This document shows, piece after piece, positions 26,973 through 38,261 of a stretch of DNA of 64,000 bases. The notes under the pieces were generated by a model. The model had not been told where the DNA came from. It searched no databases and worked only from the letters and a program-made list of their open reading frames with translations. The DNA comes from Gammaproteobacteria bacterium (lineage in GTDB: Bacteria; Pseudomonadota; Gammaproteobacteria; SZUA-229). Each line of letters opens with the position of its first letter. Position 1 is the stretch's first letter. The stretch lies in the NCBI GenBank assembly GCA_029882395.1, contig JAOUKT010000003.1, positions 1 to 64,000 of the forward strand. The letters are read 5' to 3'. A program made the position numbers and the translations under genes.

Positions 26973-28052
26973 ATGAGCCTGCTCTATCTGGAAGCAGAAG
27001 GTTTCCGGAATATTCAACAGTTGGCCATTGAACCTGGCCCAACTGTTAATTTAATCTACGGAGCCAATGCTTCTGGTAAAACCAGCCTCCTCGAAACCAT
27101 TTACTTCCTGTCTCACGGACGCTCTTTTCTTACCCCAAAAATCAAAGATATTATGAATGTGAACGCAGATCGCATGCATATCTTCAGTAAGCTGTTAACT
27201 GACCACAATACTGTGATGCCTGCCGGAATACTTCACAACAGACAAAAACGTCTGATTAAGTTGAATGGAGAAAAAATTAATCGGCTCTCCGAACTCGCCA
27301 TTCAATTACCTGTTATTGCTCTGCACCCGGAAAGCCATCAACTGGTATCGGGCGCACCAAAACAAAGACGTCAATTCATCGATTGGGGATTGTTCCACGT
27401 GGAACACAGTTTTTATATTACCTGGCAGCGATACCAAAAAGCACTGAAACAACGTAATGCCGCATTACGCTCAAGGCAATCACCAAAAGTATTTCAGGTA
27501 TGGGAACAGCAGATAACCGAAGCTGCCAGCGTTATCGATAGACAGAGGACAGAATACGTTAACTCGCTACAGCTATTATTAAACCAATATCAGTCATTAT
27601 TATTTAACGATAAAGAAATCGTGATCGACTATTACCGAGGCTGGAACAGGGATATTGATCTCGCTATTGTATTCGAGCAGGGCTTGAAAACAGACCGAGA
27701 AAGAGGCTTTACCCATGCTGGTCCCCACCGGGCAGATTTACGCTTTAAAATTAACGGATTAAATGCAGAAACCGCAGTTTCAAGAGGTCAGCAGAAGACT
27801 TTAGTGGTATTATTACGCTTGCTGCAAGGTTTATTATTTAATCAGGCTACCGATAAAAACAGTGTTATTTTATTTGATGATTTACCGGCGGAGTTGGATA
27901 GCCTGCATCGTCAAAAAATATTAAAAATGATGTCCGAATTACCTGCGCAATTATTTATTTCCTCGATTGAGAAAACAGCGGTGGATTTGTCATTATGGTC
28001 AGAACAAAAGATGTTCCACGTGGAACAAGGCACTGTTTCTGAAAAGACCTAA
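26973..28052 (+). CDS. recF: DNA replication and repair protein RecF
   Basis: A 359-residue SMC-like ATPase that helps load RecA at gaps. Walker A is YGANASGKTSLLE (about residue 30; Ala-Ser replaces the more usual Gly-x). The ABC signature SRGQQKTLVVLLRL and Walker B VILFDDLPAELD are in the last third. Length matches the family (357-360). Two perfect parS palindromes lie inside the reading frame, encoding FHVEH near residue 142 and FHVEQ near residue 349. Confidence 0.96.
   Translation: MSLLYLEAEGFRNIQQLAIEPGPTVNLIYGANASGKTSLLETIYFLSHGRSFLTPKIKDIMNVNADRMHIFSKLLTDHNTVMPAGILHNRQKRLIKLNGEKINRLSELAIQLPVIALHPESHQLVSGAPKQRRQFIDWGLFHVEHSFYITWQRYQKALKQRNAALRSRQSPKVFQVWEQQITEAASVIDRQRTEYVNSLQLLLNQYQSLLFNDKEIVIDYYRGWNRDIDLAIVFEQGLKTDRERGFTHAGPHRADLRFKINGLNAETAVSRGQQKTLVVLLRLLQGLLFNQATDKNSVILFDDLPAELDSLHRQKILKMMSELPAQLFISSIEKTAVDLSLWSEQKMFHVEQGTVSEKT
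27391..27406. other. parS: parS centromere site 1 (inside recF)
   Basis: TGTTCCACGTGGAACA is a perfect 16-bp palindrome identical to the Pseudomonas-type parS bound by ParB (Spo0J). It is 1.6 kb from the proposed oriC, where ParB-parS complexes are expected. parA and parB are not in this window. Confidence 0.9.
28012..28027. other. parS: parS centromere site 2 (3' end of recF)
   Basis: A second perfect TGTTCCACGTGGAACA, 621 bases from the first. It overlaps the last codons of recF (residues about 347-352). Two exact copies of this 16-mer in one kilobase near the origin make chance very unlikely. Confidence 0.9.
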
Positions 28053-28060
28053 TGATCTAA

Positions 28061-30502
<2,442 letters not shown>

Positions 30503-30583
30503 AAAGACTAAATTTGGTGTTGTTTAGTGCTTAAGCTTTGCGGCTGAGCATTAAGCGACAGTAATAAACTGGAAAAAATACGT

Positions 30584-32623
30584 ATGAACCCCCTGCTGAA
30601 TACGGATGCCTTGCCTGCATTCAGACACCTGCAATCTGAGAACATCGTGCCTGCGATAGAACAGGTGCTAAAAGAAAACAAACTACAAATAGAGCGTTTA
30701 TTACAGCAAGACAGTTATAGCTGGGCTAACCTGATTGTGCCCTTACAACAGATGGACTCCCGTTTAAGCCGGGTTTGGTCACCTGTTCGGCACTTGAACT
30801 CGGTGATGAATAATGAGCGCTGGCGCAAGCAGCATGATAAGTGTTTGGCAATGCTGAGCAGCTACCATACTGAATTGTCACAAAATAAAGCGCTCTTTAA
30901 CGCCTATAAAAGCCTGTATGACAGCGAGCAGTTTGACACATATAACACTGCTCAGAAGCAGTGCATAAGGCACGCATTAAGAGATTTTGAGCTGGGTGGT
31001 GTTGCATTAGAGGCGGATAAACAGAAACGTTTTAAAGAAATAAAAGAGTTACTGTCGCAGTTAACCAATACATTTTCTCAAAATGTTATGGATGCAACCA
31101 AGCAGTGGAAAAAACTAATAACGGATAAAAATGAATTAACAGGCTTGCCGGACTTTGCCCTGGATATGCTAAACCAAAATGCAAAGGCTAAGAATAAGAC
31201 GGGATATTTATTAGGCCTGGATTTCCCTTCCTTTAATGCAGTGATGACCTACGCGGATAATCGCTCATTACGTAAAGAAGTGTATTTAGGTTATGTCACC
31301 AGAGCGTCAGAAATAAAAGATAAAAATGCGAAAAATAAATGTTTCGATAACACGGAAGTGATAAAAGATATTCTGGAAGCGCGTTTAGTGATTGCAGAAT
31401 TATTAGGTTATAAGAATTACGCAGAAGTATCGCTGGCCAAAAAAATGGCCAATTCAACAGAAGAAGTTTTAACTTTTCTAAACGACTTAAATAATAAGTC
31501 ACATGCAAAAGCCGTTGAAGAATTTGAAGAGCTCACAGCGTTCGCAAAAGAAACGCATGCATTAGAAAAACTGCAAGCCTGGGACAGCGCTTATTATGCA
31601 GAGAAGTTAAAAAACAAACGTTACCAGTTCAGTCAGCAGGAGTTGAAGCCGTACTTCCCTGCTTCAACGGTATTAAAGGGTTTGTTTGAAATCGTAAGCA
31701 GGCTCTATGGTATTGATATTAAAGAGAATAATACTATTGAGACCTGGCATGATGATGTTTTGTTTTTTGATATTGTCGATGCAGATAATACATTGCGTGG
31801 CCAGTTTTACCTGGATCTTTACTCACGTGAGAATAAACAAGGCGGCGCCTGGATGGATGAATGCGTTAGCCGTATGCAAGTAAATGAACACATACAAGCA
31901 CCGGTAGCCTATCTGGTTTGCAATTTAACCCCTCCGGTTGGTGATAAGCCGGCTTTGTTTGATCACAATGAAGTTACCACTTTATTCCACGAATTCGGTC
32001 ATGGTTTACATCATATGTTAACGCAAGTTAATGAATATGATGTTTCGGGTATTAATGGTGTTGAATGGGATGCCGTGGAGTTACCCAGTCAGTTTATGGA
32101 AAACTGGTGCTGGCAAAAAGAATCACTGGAACTGATTTCTGGTCATTATGTAAGCGGTGAAAAAATTCCTGAAAAACTCTTTACTAAAATGCTCAGCGCC
32201 AAAAACTACAGGGCTGCATCCAACATGGTGCGTCAGCTTGAACTGGCATTGTTTGATTTTGAGTTATATACAAATTATGCAACGCCTGGTTATGAAGGCG
32301 TGCAGCAAACATTAGATGCTGTGCGTGCACGCGTCACTGTTCAGCCTGCCGTGGCTGAAAACCGGTTTCAAAACAGCTTTTCACATATTTTTGGTGGCGG
32401 TTATGCAGCGGGCTATTACAGTTATAAATGGGCTGAAGTCCTGTCTGCCGATGCGTTTTCCATGTTTGAAGAGAACGGTATTTTTGATAAAAAAACCGGT
32501 AAAGCGTTCTTAAATAACATACTGGAAAAAGGTGGTTCTGAACCGGCAGCTATATTGTTTAAGAAGTTCAGAGGCAGAGAACCGGACAGCGATGCACTGC
32601 TGCGACACTGTGGTTTAAAATAA
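30584..32623 (+). CDS. prlC: Oligopeptidase A (M3 family metallopeptidase)
   Basis: A 679-residue cytoplasmic zinc peptidase, nearly identical in length to E. coli PrlC (680). The zinc site is TTLFHEFGHGLHHML (HEFGH, about residue 468), with the third ligand Glu downstream in GINGVEWDAVELPSQFMENW. It degrades oligopeptides such as cleaved signal peptides. It follows gyrB after 81 bases on the same strand. Confidence 0.95.
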   Translation: MNPLLNTDALPAFRHLQSENIVPAIEQVLKENKLQIERLLQQDSYSWANLIVPLQQMDSRLSRVWSPVRHLNSVMNNERWRKQHDKCLAMLSSYHTELSQNKALFNAYKSLYDSEQFDTYNTAQKQCIRHALRDFELGGVALEADKQKRFKEIKELLSQLTNTFSQNVMDATKQWKKLITDKNELTGLPDFALDMLNQNAKAKNKTGYLLGLDFPSFNAVMTYADNRSLRKEVYLGYVTRASEIKDKNAKNKCFDNTEVIKDILEARLVIAELLGYKNYAEVSLAKKMANSTEEVLTFLNDLNNKSHAKAVEEFEELTAFAKETHALEKLQAWDSAYYAEKLKNKRYQFSQQELKPYFPASTVLKGLFEIVSRLYGIDIKENNTIETWHDDVLFFDIVDADNTLRGQFYLDLYSRENKQGGAWMDECVSRMQVNEHIQAPVAYLVCNLTPPVGDKPALFDHNEVTTLFHEFGHGLHHMLTQVNEYDVSGINGVEWDAVELPSQFMENWCWQKESLELISGHYVSGEKIPEKLFTKMLSAKNYRAASNMVRQLELALFDFELYTNYATPGYEGVQQTLDAVRARVTVQPAVAENRFQNSFSHIFGGGYAAGYYSYKWAEVLSADAFSMFEENGIFDKKTGKAFLNNILEKGGSEPAAILFKKFRGREPDSDALLRHCGLK

Positions 32624-32647
32624 AAAATTTGTTTTGAAGATATCAAT

Positions 32648-34117
32648 ATGAAATATAAAGACCTCAGAGATTTTATTGCTCAACTGGAAAAAATAGGAGA
32701 GCTAAAGCGCATTACCCAGCAAGTTGATGCCAATTTAGAAATAACAGAGATTTGTGACCGCACCTTAAGAGCCGGGGGACCGGCGCTGTTGTTTGAAAAC
32801 GTAAAAGGTTCTGATGTGCCATTGCTTGGTAATTTGTTTGGTACCACCCGTCGTGTTGCGCTGGGTATGGGTAAAGAGTCAATTGCGGCTTTACGCGAGC
32901 TTGGCGAGTTACTGGCCTTTTTAAAGGAACCTGAGCCGCCAAAGGGCATGCGGGATGCCTGGGAAAAGCTGCCGGTATTCAAGCAAGTTTTGAATATGGC
33001 ACCAAAAGTCATTAAAAATCCGCCCTGTCAGAACGTTATCATTGAAAAAGACGAAGTGGATTTATCTAAGCTGCCGGTACAAACCTGCTGGCCGGGCGAT
33101 GCAGGGCCGTTAATCACCTGGGGCCTGGTGATCACACAGGGGCCTGAAAAACCAAGACAAAACTTAGGCATCTATCGCCAACAAGTGATTGCAAAAAATA
33201 AAGTCATCATGCGCTGGTTATCGCATCGTGGCGGAGCACTGGATTACCTGGAGTTTCAAAAGAAAAATCCCGGCGAACCGTTTCCGGTAGCTGTTGCCCT
33301 GGGTGCTGATCCCGGCACTATTTTAGGCGCGGTAACGCCGGTACCCGATTCATTATCGGAATACGCCTTTGCAGGTTTATTGCGGGGCGAAAAAACAGAG
33401 GTCTCAAACTGCCTGTTAAGTGATTTACAGGTTCCGGCGTCGGCTGAGTTTGTGCTGGAAGGTTTTATTTATCCGAATGAAATGGCTGATGAAGGCCCTT
33501 TTGGCGACCACACGGGATACTATAATGAAGTCGACCAGTTCCCTGTTTTCACCATAGAAAAAATAACACACCGGAAAGAGCCGATTTACCACAGCACCTA
33601 TACTGGGCGTCCACCCGATGAACCGGCGATATTGGGAGAAGCGTTAAACGAGGTCTTTGTGCCTATTTTGCAAAAGCAGTTCCCGGAGATTGTTGATTTT
33701 TATCTGCCGCCAGAAGGCTGTTCTTATCGCGTGGCAATTGTTAGCATGAAAAAACAATACCCGGGCCATGCCAAGCGAGTAATGATGGGTGTGTGGTCGT
33801 TTTTGCGTCAGTTTATGTACACCAAGTTCGTGATTGTGGTGGATGATGATGTTAATACCCGTAACTGGCAGGATGTGATCTGGGCGATGAGCACACGAAT
33901 GGATCCGGCACGGGACACATTGCTGATCGAAAATACGCCTATAGATTACCTTGATTTCGCTTCACCGGTTTCCGGGCTCGGCTCCAAAATGGGTATGGAC
34001 GCGACTAATAAGTGGCCTGGGGAGACCGACCGCGAATGGGGTGAACCTATAGTCATGGATGCATCGGTGGTCGATAAAGTCGATGCAATCTGGGAAAGTT
34101 TAAACATAGATATTTAA
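32648..34117 (+). CDS. ubiD: 4-hydroxy-3-polyprenylbenzoate decarboxylase UbiD
   Basis: A 489-residue prenylated-FMN decarboxylase for ubiquinone synthesis. Recognisable motifs include [27 protein letters not shown] near the N-terminus and [15 protein letters not shown]. The catalytic region [22 protein letters not shown] with its essential Glu and Arg neighbourhood follows. It needs the cofactor made by UbiX. Together with ubiE, ubiJ and ubiB elsewhere in the window it indicates ubiquinone-based respiration. Confidence 0.96.
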   Translation: MKYKDLRDFIAQLEKIGELKRITQQVDANLEITEICDRTLRAGGPALLFENVKGSDVPLLGNLFGTTRRVALGMGKESIAALRELGELLAFLKEPEPPKGMRDAWEKLPVFKQVLNMAPKVIKNPPCQNVIIEKDEVDLSKLPVQTCWPGDAGPLITWGLVITQGPEKPRQNLGIYRQQVIAKNKVIMRWLSHRGGALDYLEFQKKNPGEPFPVAVALGADPGTILGAVTPVPDSLSEYAFAGLLRGEKTEVSNCLLSDLQVPASAEFVLEGFIYPNEMADEGPFGDHTGYYNEVDQFPVFTIEKITHRKEPIYHSTYTGRPPDEPAILGEALNEVFVPILQKQFPEIVDFYLPPEGCSYRVAIVSMKKQYPGHAKRVMMGVWSFLRQFMYTKFVIVVDDDVNTRNWQDVIWAMSTRMDPARDTLLIENTPIDYLDFASPVSGLGSKMGMDATNKWPGETDREWGEPIVMDASVVDKVDAIWESLNIDI

Positions 34118-34174
34118 GCGCGGCTGCAGGCAGTCCAGAGTTAAGGCTTAAATTCAATTCATGGGGCTAGAGAA

Positions 34175-34546
34175 ATGAAAATCATAGTTAACATCGTATT
34201 GTTAGTCATCATAGCAGCAGCAGGTTATTACGTTTATCAGCAGAATATGGATGAACTGAACGCGACACTGGATAATGTAAAAAGCATGTCGGTTGACAGC
34301 ATGACGGATGTGGTCATGGAAAAAGTAAAGACGATTAGCTCAGATGAGTTAATCGATTTAGCGCTGGATAATAAAGAAGAGCTGCTTGAGCTAATGCGCC
34401 AGCAAGATATCTCTGTCGAAAATTTAGACATGCAGCAGTTAAAAGCTAAGCTTGAAGAGAGCGGCGTGAAGCTGGATGAAATCGATCTGAATGAGCCAGC
34501 CTATCAAGACAAACTAAAAGAAATGCTCAATAGCCTTAAACAATAA
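34175..34546 (+). CDS. Small membrane-anchored hypothetical protein
   Basis: A 123-residue protein I do not recognise. Residues 1-21 form one hydrophobic helix (IIVNIVLLVIIAAAGYYVY). The rest is acidic, heptad-like and helical, with many Asp/Glu and Leu/Met (MDELNATLDNVKSMSV, LDNKEELLELMRQQ). This suggests a single-pass protein with a charged coiled tail, in the periplasm if the N-terminus is inside. GGGGC-type sequence before ATG is a modest ribosome site. It follows ubiD by 57 bases, perhaps in the same transcript. Confidence 0.65.
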   Translation: MKIIVNIVLLVIIAAAGYYVYQQNMDELNATLDNVKSMSVDSMTDVVMEKVKTISSDELIDLALDNKEELLELMRQQDISVENLDMQQLKAKLEESGVKLDEIDLNEPAYQDKLKEMLNSLKQ

Positions 34547-34620
34547 GCAGCAGTACCCGGCTCTTACGCCAGGCTTGCAAACTCGCTGATAAATTAACGC
34601 CTGTGCAGACTTAAACTGTG

Positions 34621-34652
34621 AAAACTAGATGGCCGGCTATAAAGCCGGCATC
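34621..34652 (-). terminator. Hairpin between convergent genes, likely terminator
   Basis: GCCGGCT (34632-34638) pairs with AGCCGGC (34643-34649) around a 4-base loop, extended by three more pairs with one bulge. On the minus strand it is followed closely by a TTTT. It sits about 20 bases beyond the stop of the epimerase gene (34671) and 75 bases past the hypothetical gene, so it may serve either. Confidence 0.5.
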
Positions 34653-34670
34653 AGTGCCAGCGAAGACGAA

Positions 34671-35543
34671 TCAGCCGGCTTGTTTTAAACAATGCAGAAT
34701 GCCTTTGTTAATGTTTTCAAATTTAAAAGCCGGTTGTAACTGGCGCTTGAGTTTGGTGATATCCAGTCGTTTAGATTCATGCAAATAACTCAAATAAGCC
34801 GGACTGTAATAATGCTCAGCTTCTTGCATTGATATTTGCTTGTTCCGCTGCTGACCAGTCAGATCCGACAATAACCAGGCATGCTCGGTTGTGGTGCTGG
34901 CATGACCATCACTGACGTTGTAAATTTCAAGCGTTTTCGCCGGCTTTTGCCCGGCACAAAGACAGACTGCCACCAGGTCATCTAAATGTATACGATTGGT
35001 ATAAGGTGCGGAGTCTGCCCTGATCACGGGCTTTGAATTGGCGATAATGCGTTGTCTATTGATTGTCTTGGCCGAGTAAATGGCAGCACAGCGTAAAATC
35101 GTTACCGCTGTCGCAGTCAGCGTGTTGAATTGCTGCAGTTGATGCTCTGCATCAAGTCGCCTTTTGGCACGAGCAGTTGCAGGCCGCAGCGCAGCCGTTT
35201 CAGTGACTAACGCCCCTTTGCAATCACCATAGACACCGCTGGTGCTGATATAGATGATATGAGCGACCCTGTGTGCTTGCAGATAAGCCAGCAAGGTACG
35301 CAGTCTTTGATCGCTTAAATCAGTATCCGCAGGCGGCGCAAAATAATAAAGCGTGTCAATATCAGGCGGAAGACGGATAACGACGGCAGCAGAATCAAGA
35401 TCGGCGATCTGGTGGTCGTGGTGTGAAGACAGGCAGGCGTGCTGGCTTCTGCTGACAGTAGTGACGTGCTGATCATGTTGAATGAGCTGTTGGCAGAGCT
35501 CGGTACCCAACTGGCCATAACCAATAATAACGGTGTTTTTCAT
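34671..35543 (-). CDS. NAD-dependent epimerase/dehydratase family protein (YeeZ-like)
   Basis: A 290-residue atypical extended short-chain dehydrogenase. The dinucleotide-binding motif is VIIGYGQLGTELCQQL at the N-terminus, and the active-site-like STSGVYGDCKG (about residue 103) resembles the YeeZ group. RIHLDDLVAVCLCA is typical of the substrate lobe. Substrate unknown. It is divergent from the ferredoxin reductase gene at 35608 across 64 bases. Confidence 0.82.
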   Translation of the reverse strand: MKNTVIIGYGQLGTELCQQLIQHDQHVTTVSRSQHACLSSHHDHQIADLDSAAVVIRLPPDIDTLYYFAPPADTDLSDQRLRTLLAYLQAHRVAHIIYISTSGVYGDCKGALVTETAALRPATARAKRRLDAEHQLQQFNTLTATAVTILRCAAIYSAKTINRQRIIANSKPVIRADSAPYTNRIHLDDLVAVCLCAGQKPAKTLEIYNVSDGHASTTTEHAWLLSDLTGQQRNKQISMQEAEHYYSPAYLSYLHESKRLDITKLKRQLQPAFKFENINKGILHCLKQAG

Positions 35544-35607
35544 GGTTTAATATTTATCTCAAATAAGCGACAATACACGCCTTATTAGGGTTTGCAGAGT
35601 ATATTAC

Positions 35608-36642
35608 ATGAGTTTTAAGGTCGCATTAAAGCCAAGTGGTCATGAGTTTGAGATTAAAGAGCATGAATCGATTCTCGAGGCCGGTCTGAATCATGGTTTA
35701 TCACTACCCTATGGTTGCCGTAATGGTGCCTGTGGTGCCTGTGCCGGCCAGTTGATCAGTGGCCAGGTTGATTATGCCGATCGCAATACCTCCTGTTTAA
35801 GCGAAGCAGACAAAGCCGCGGGCAAGGTTTTATGCTGCCAGGCCAGAGCCGTTGCTGATGTGGTACTGACTATCAAGGAAATCAGCAGCAGTGCAGAAAT
35901 AAAGCCGAAGATTATGCCAGCACGGGTGATTAAACTTGAAAAGCTGTCGCACGATGTTATGCAGCTTGAATTAAAGCTGCCAGAAAGCCAACGTATGCAA
36001 TTTCTGGCAGGGCAGTATATAGAAGTTTTGTTAAAGGGCGGTAAACGCCGGGCCTTTTCAATTGCCAATGCGCCGCATCAGGATGAAGTCATTGTCTTGC
36101 AGATACGTCATGTGTCGGGTGGCTACTTCAGTGACCATGTGTTTAATGAAATGAAAGAAAAGGCCCTGATCCGTATTGAAGGCCCCTTCGGTGGTTTTTA
36201 TCTGGATGAAGAAAGTCAGCGCCCGGTGATTATGCTCGGCGGAGGCACAGGCTATGCGCCATTAAATGGCATGCTTGAACATGCCCATAGCCTCGAATTA
36301 AAAAATATGTTTCATCTGTTTTGTGGGGTTCGTGCTAAACGTGATCTTTACATGCAAGATCAGGCGCAGGCATTAACTGAAAAAATGCCTAATCTTGACT
36401 TTACAGCAGTACTGTCTGACACTGAAGAAGCCGATAACTGGCAGGGTGAGAAAGGTTTTGTACATGAAGCTGTATTAAAGCGGTTTGATGATCTGTCTGC
36501 TTTTGATATATACATGAGTGGGCCTCCTCCGATGGTGAACGCCGCCAAAGAGGCTTTTTTGAAACAGGGAGCAAAACAGGATCGCTTGTTTTCCGATGCG
36601 TTTGAATATTCAGCAGATGCGCAAGAGGCTAGTCAACAATAA
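35608..36642 (+). CDS. 2Fe-2S flavodoxin/ferredoxin reductase (CDP-6-deoxyglucoseen reductase-like)
   Basis: A 344-residue electron-transfer flavoprotein. The N-terminal plant-type ferredoxin domain has CRNGACGACAGQL and a distal Cys in VLCCQARA. The FAD domain has RAFSIANAP, and the NAD(P) domain has MLGGGTGYAPLNGM and a C-terminal YMSGPPPMVNAAKEAF. Databases often call this family CDP-6-deoxy-delta-3,4-glucoseen reductase, but the sugar pathway is absent here. In related bacteria it is found near ubiD, suggesting a general NAD(P)H-dependent reductase. Electron acceptor unknown. Confidence 0.85.
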   Translation: MSFKVALKPSGHEFEIKEHESILEAGLNHGLSLPYGCRNGACGACAGQLISGQVDYADRNTSCLSEADKAAGKVLCCQARAVADVVLTIKEISSSAEIKPKIMPARVIKLEKLSHDVMQLELKLPESQRMQFLAGQYIEVLLKGGKRRAFSIANAPHQDEVIVLQIRHVSGGYFSDHVFNEMKEKALIRIEGPFGGFYLDEESQRPVIMLGGGTGYAPLNGMLEHAHSLELKNMFHLFCGVRAKRDLYMQDQAQALTEKMPNLDFTAVLSDTEEADNWQGEKGFVHEAVLKRFDDLSAFDIYMSGPPPMVNAAKEAFLKQGAKQDRLFSDAFEYSADAQEASQQ

Positions 36643-36652
36643 GGACGTTGTT

Positions 36653-37066
36653 ATGACGATAATGAATGAAATAAACCATGAACAGTTATGCATTTATACA
36701 AACTGTTCAGGCAAGATGTGCATAAAAGATTTTGATGATTATTTTTCCCGAGTCTGGACGGTCTCTTCACATTTTGGATATAACGAATTATTTGATACCA
36801 CTCAGGGGGACTGGAGTGAATTCGATTTCAGTTATCTGTTTAATATTGCAAAAATGGCGAGTCAGTTAACGGCCATCGATCCGCGCTCAAAACTGGCCTG
36901 GGTTTTACCTAATTCCAAATTTAAAAAACTGACAGATTTTTATGTATCTTCTAAAAACATGATAACAACAGAGTCCCGTCAGCTAGAGGCGTTTTTTGAC
37001 CAGCAGCAGGCACTCGACTGGTTAGGTGTTATCAACCAGCCCTGTTATTATGCAGACAAAATTTAA
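36653..37066 (+). CDS. Conserved hypothetical protein, STAS/SpoIIAA-like, paralogue of 62090-62485
   Basis: A 137-residue protein. The start is the ATG with AAGGA 7 bases upstream, 10 bases after the reductase stop. It has CSGKM near residue 18, GYNELFD about residue 44, an AxLAW strand and a C-terminal QALDWLG. The same blocks occur, in order and spacing, in the gene at 62090-62485. The pattern (strand, helix with ELFD, hydrophobic strand, helix ending in WL) resembles SpoIIAA/STAS-like regulators in gammaproteobacteria; this fold call is a guess. Its 3' end overlaps hemY by 35 bases tail to tail. Confidence 0.7.
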   Translation: MTIMNEINHEQLCIYTNCSGKMCIKDFDDYFSRVWTVSSHFGYNELFDTTQGDWSEFDFSYLFNIAKMASQLTAIDPRSKLAWVLPNSKFKKLTDFYVSSKNMITTESRQLEAFFDQQQALDWLGVINQPCYYADKI

Positions 37067-38261
37067 GACCCTGCTGGTAAAACTTTTGTGCTTCAGCAGC
37101 CTCTTCTGTGTGTTCAAGTAGCAGCGCGATTTGTAAATAAGTATCTGCCTGTGGCTGGCTCGACAAGCTCGAATCAAAAAACAAACGTGCTTTGCCCCAA
37201 AGGTGTAGTATTGCGCAGATTTTACCGGCAGCCAGTAATAGAGCGGGCTGTTGAGGGTTTGACTTTAGCCACTTTTCACAGCTAACTAACAGTTCATGAT
37301 AATAAGTTTCATGGTTTGGGGTTTTTATGTCAGCAATAAACCGCGCATACAGTGTTATTAGCTTGTCATCCCACCGTTTGTTAAGCGTGTCACGCAGTAC
37401 CTGTTCGGCGCGTTTTAATTCATCATTACTTATCAGCTGTTTGGCATAAAGCAGAACAGTGTCAGCGTCTTTTTTCAGGTGTTTAGGCATGCCCTGCCAG
37501 ATTGTTTCAAGCTTTGCGATATCGCCGCGCTGGCCGGTCATATTTAAGTAACCGGAATAGGCTGTCTTTTCGGTTTTGATTAAGATATCTTCCGGTAATG
37601 ACTTTGACTGTCTCAAATCTTGTATTAGCGGGCATAAATGAGACCAGTCTTCCAGCTGCAGGTATGCACGTGACATTAAGCGCATCACAAATTCATGTTT
37701 TGGGTGCACCGCCATGAGCTGGTTTAAGGTCGCCAGCGCCATTTCATTTTGCTGATGAGAAAGCTGTAACTCGGCCTGAGTCAGGCCGATGGCTATGTCT
37801 GCATCAGGGTTAATATCATGAGCTTGTTTTAAATAGTTATCCCGTCGTGTATCGGCATGCAGTAATTGTGCTGCACGGGCAGCCAGCAGGTAATTTAAAA
37901 AAGAATTTTTATTGCCTGAAGCCTGTTTAATAAAATTATTCTCGGCTTTTTTGAAACGACCCTCTGAAAACTCTGTCAGCCCGGCGATCAGCCCGGCAGA
38001 AGATTTATTGTTCTGGTAATTTGAATATGAGCGCTTGAGAAAGACAGGCATCTTGATCAGTCTGAGTACCGATCGCAGTAAAACGTAACTGATAATAAAC
38101 AGCAGAATAATAAAAACGCTTAAAACAAAAACAGAAGTCTCGATGCTGAATGACTGATATTGAATCAGCACAAAACCGCTACCCTGTTGTTTTAGAAAAT
38201 AGCCGAGGTAAACCGCGGCGGCAATAAGCAGCAGAAATAAAAGACGTTTAATTATTTTCAT
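37032..38261 (-). CDS. hemY: HemY family protein (haem biosynthesis operon, tetratricopeptide-like)
   Basis: A 409-residue inner-membrane protein with two N-terminal hydrophobic segments (about residues 5-22 and 40-62), then a long helical domain with tetratricopeptide-like repeats. Gammaproteobacterial HemY shares this layout and is unrelated to the protoporphyrinogen oxidase of the same name. It is the last gene of hemC-hemD-hemX-hemY, overlapping hemX by 4 bases. Its molecular role is uncertain; it has been linked to handling of late haem intermediates. The name rests on operon position and topology. Confidence 0.88.
   Translation of the reverse strand: MKIIKRLLFLLLIAAAVYLGYFLKQQGSGFVLIQYQSFSIETSVFVLSVFIILLFIISYVLLRSVLRLIKMPVFLKRSYSNYQNNKSSAGLIAGLTEFSEGRFKKAENNFIKQASGNKNSFLNYLLAARAAQLLHADTRRDNYLKQAHDINPDADIAIGLTQAELQLSHQQNEMALATLNQLMAVHPKHEFVMRLMSRAYLQLEDWSHLCPLIQDLRQSKSLPEDILIKTEKTAYSGYLNMTGQRGDIAKLETIWQGMPKHLKKDADTVLLYAKQLISNDELKRAEQVLRDTLNKRWDDKLITLYARFIADIKTPNHETYYHELLVSCEKWLKSNPQQPALLLAAGKICAILHLWGKARLFFDSSLSSQPQADTYLQIALLLEHTEEAAEAQKFYQQGLKFCLHNNRAG

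Noticed and set aside
31296-31508. Minus-strand frame inside prlC
   Set aside because: Shadow of the peptidase gene; composition and lack of ribosome site argue against it.
31819-31834. Third parS-like palindrome with a CACGTG core inside prlC
   Set aside because: Outside the core it differs from TGTTNCACGTGNAACA at several positions.
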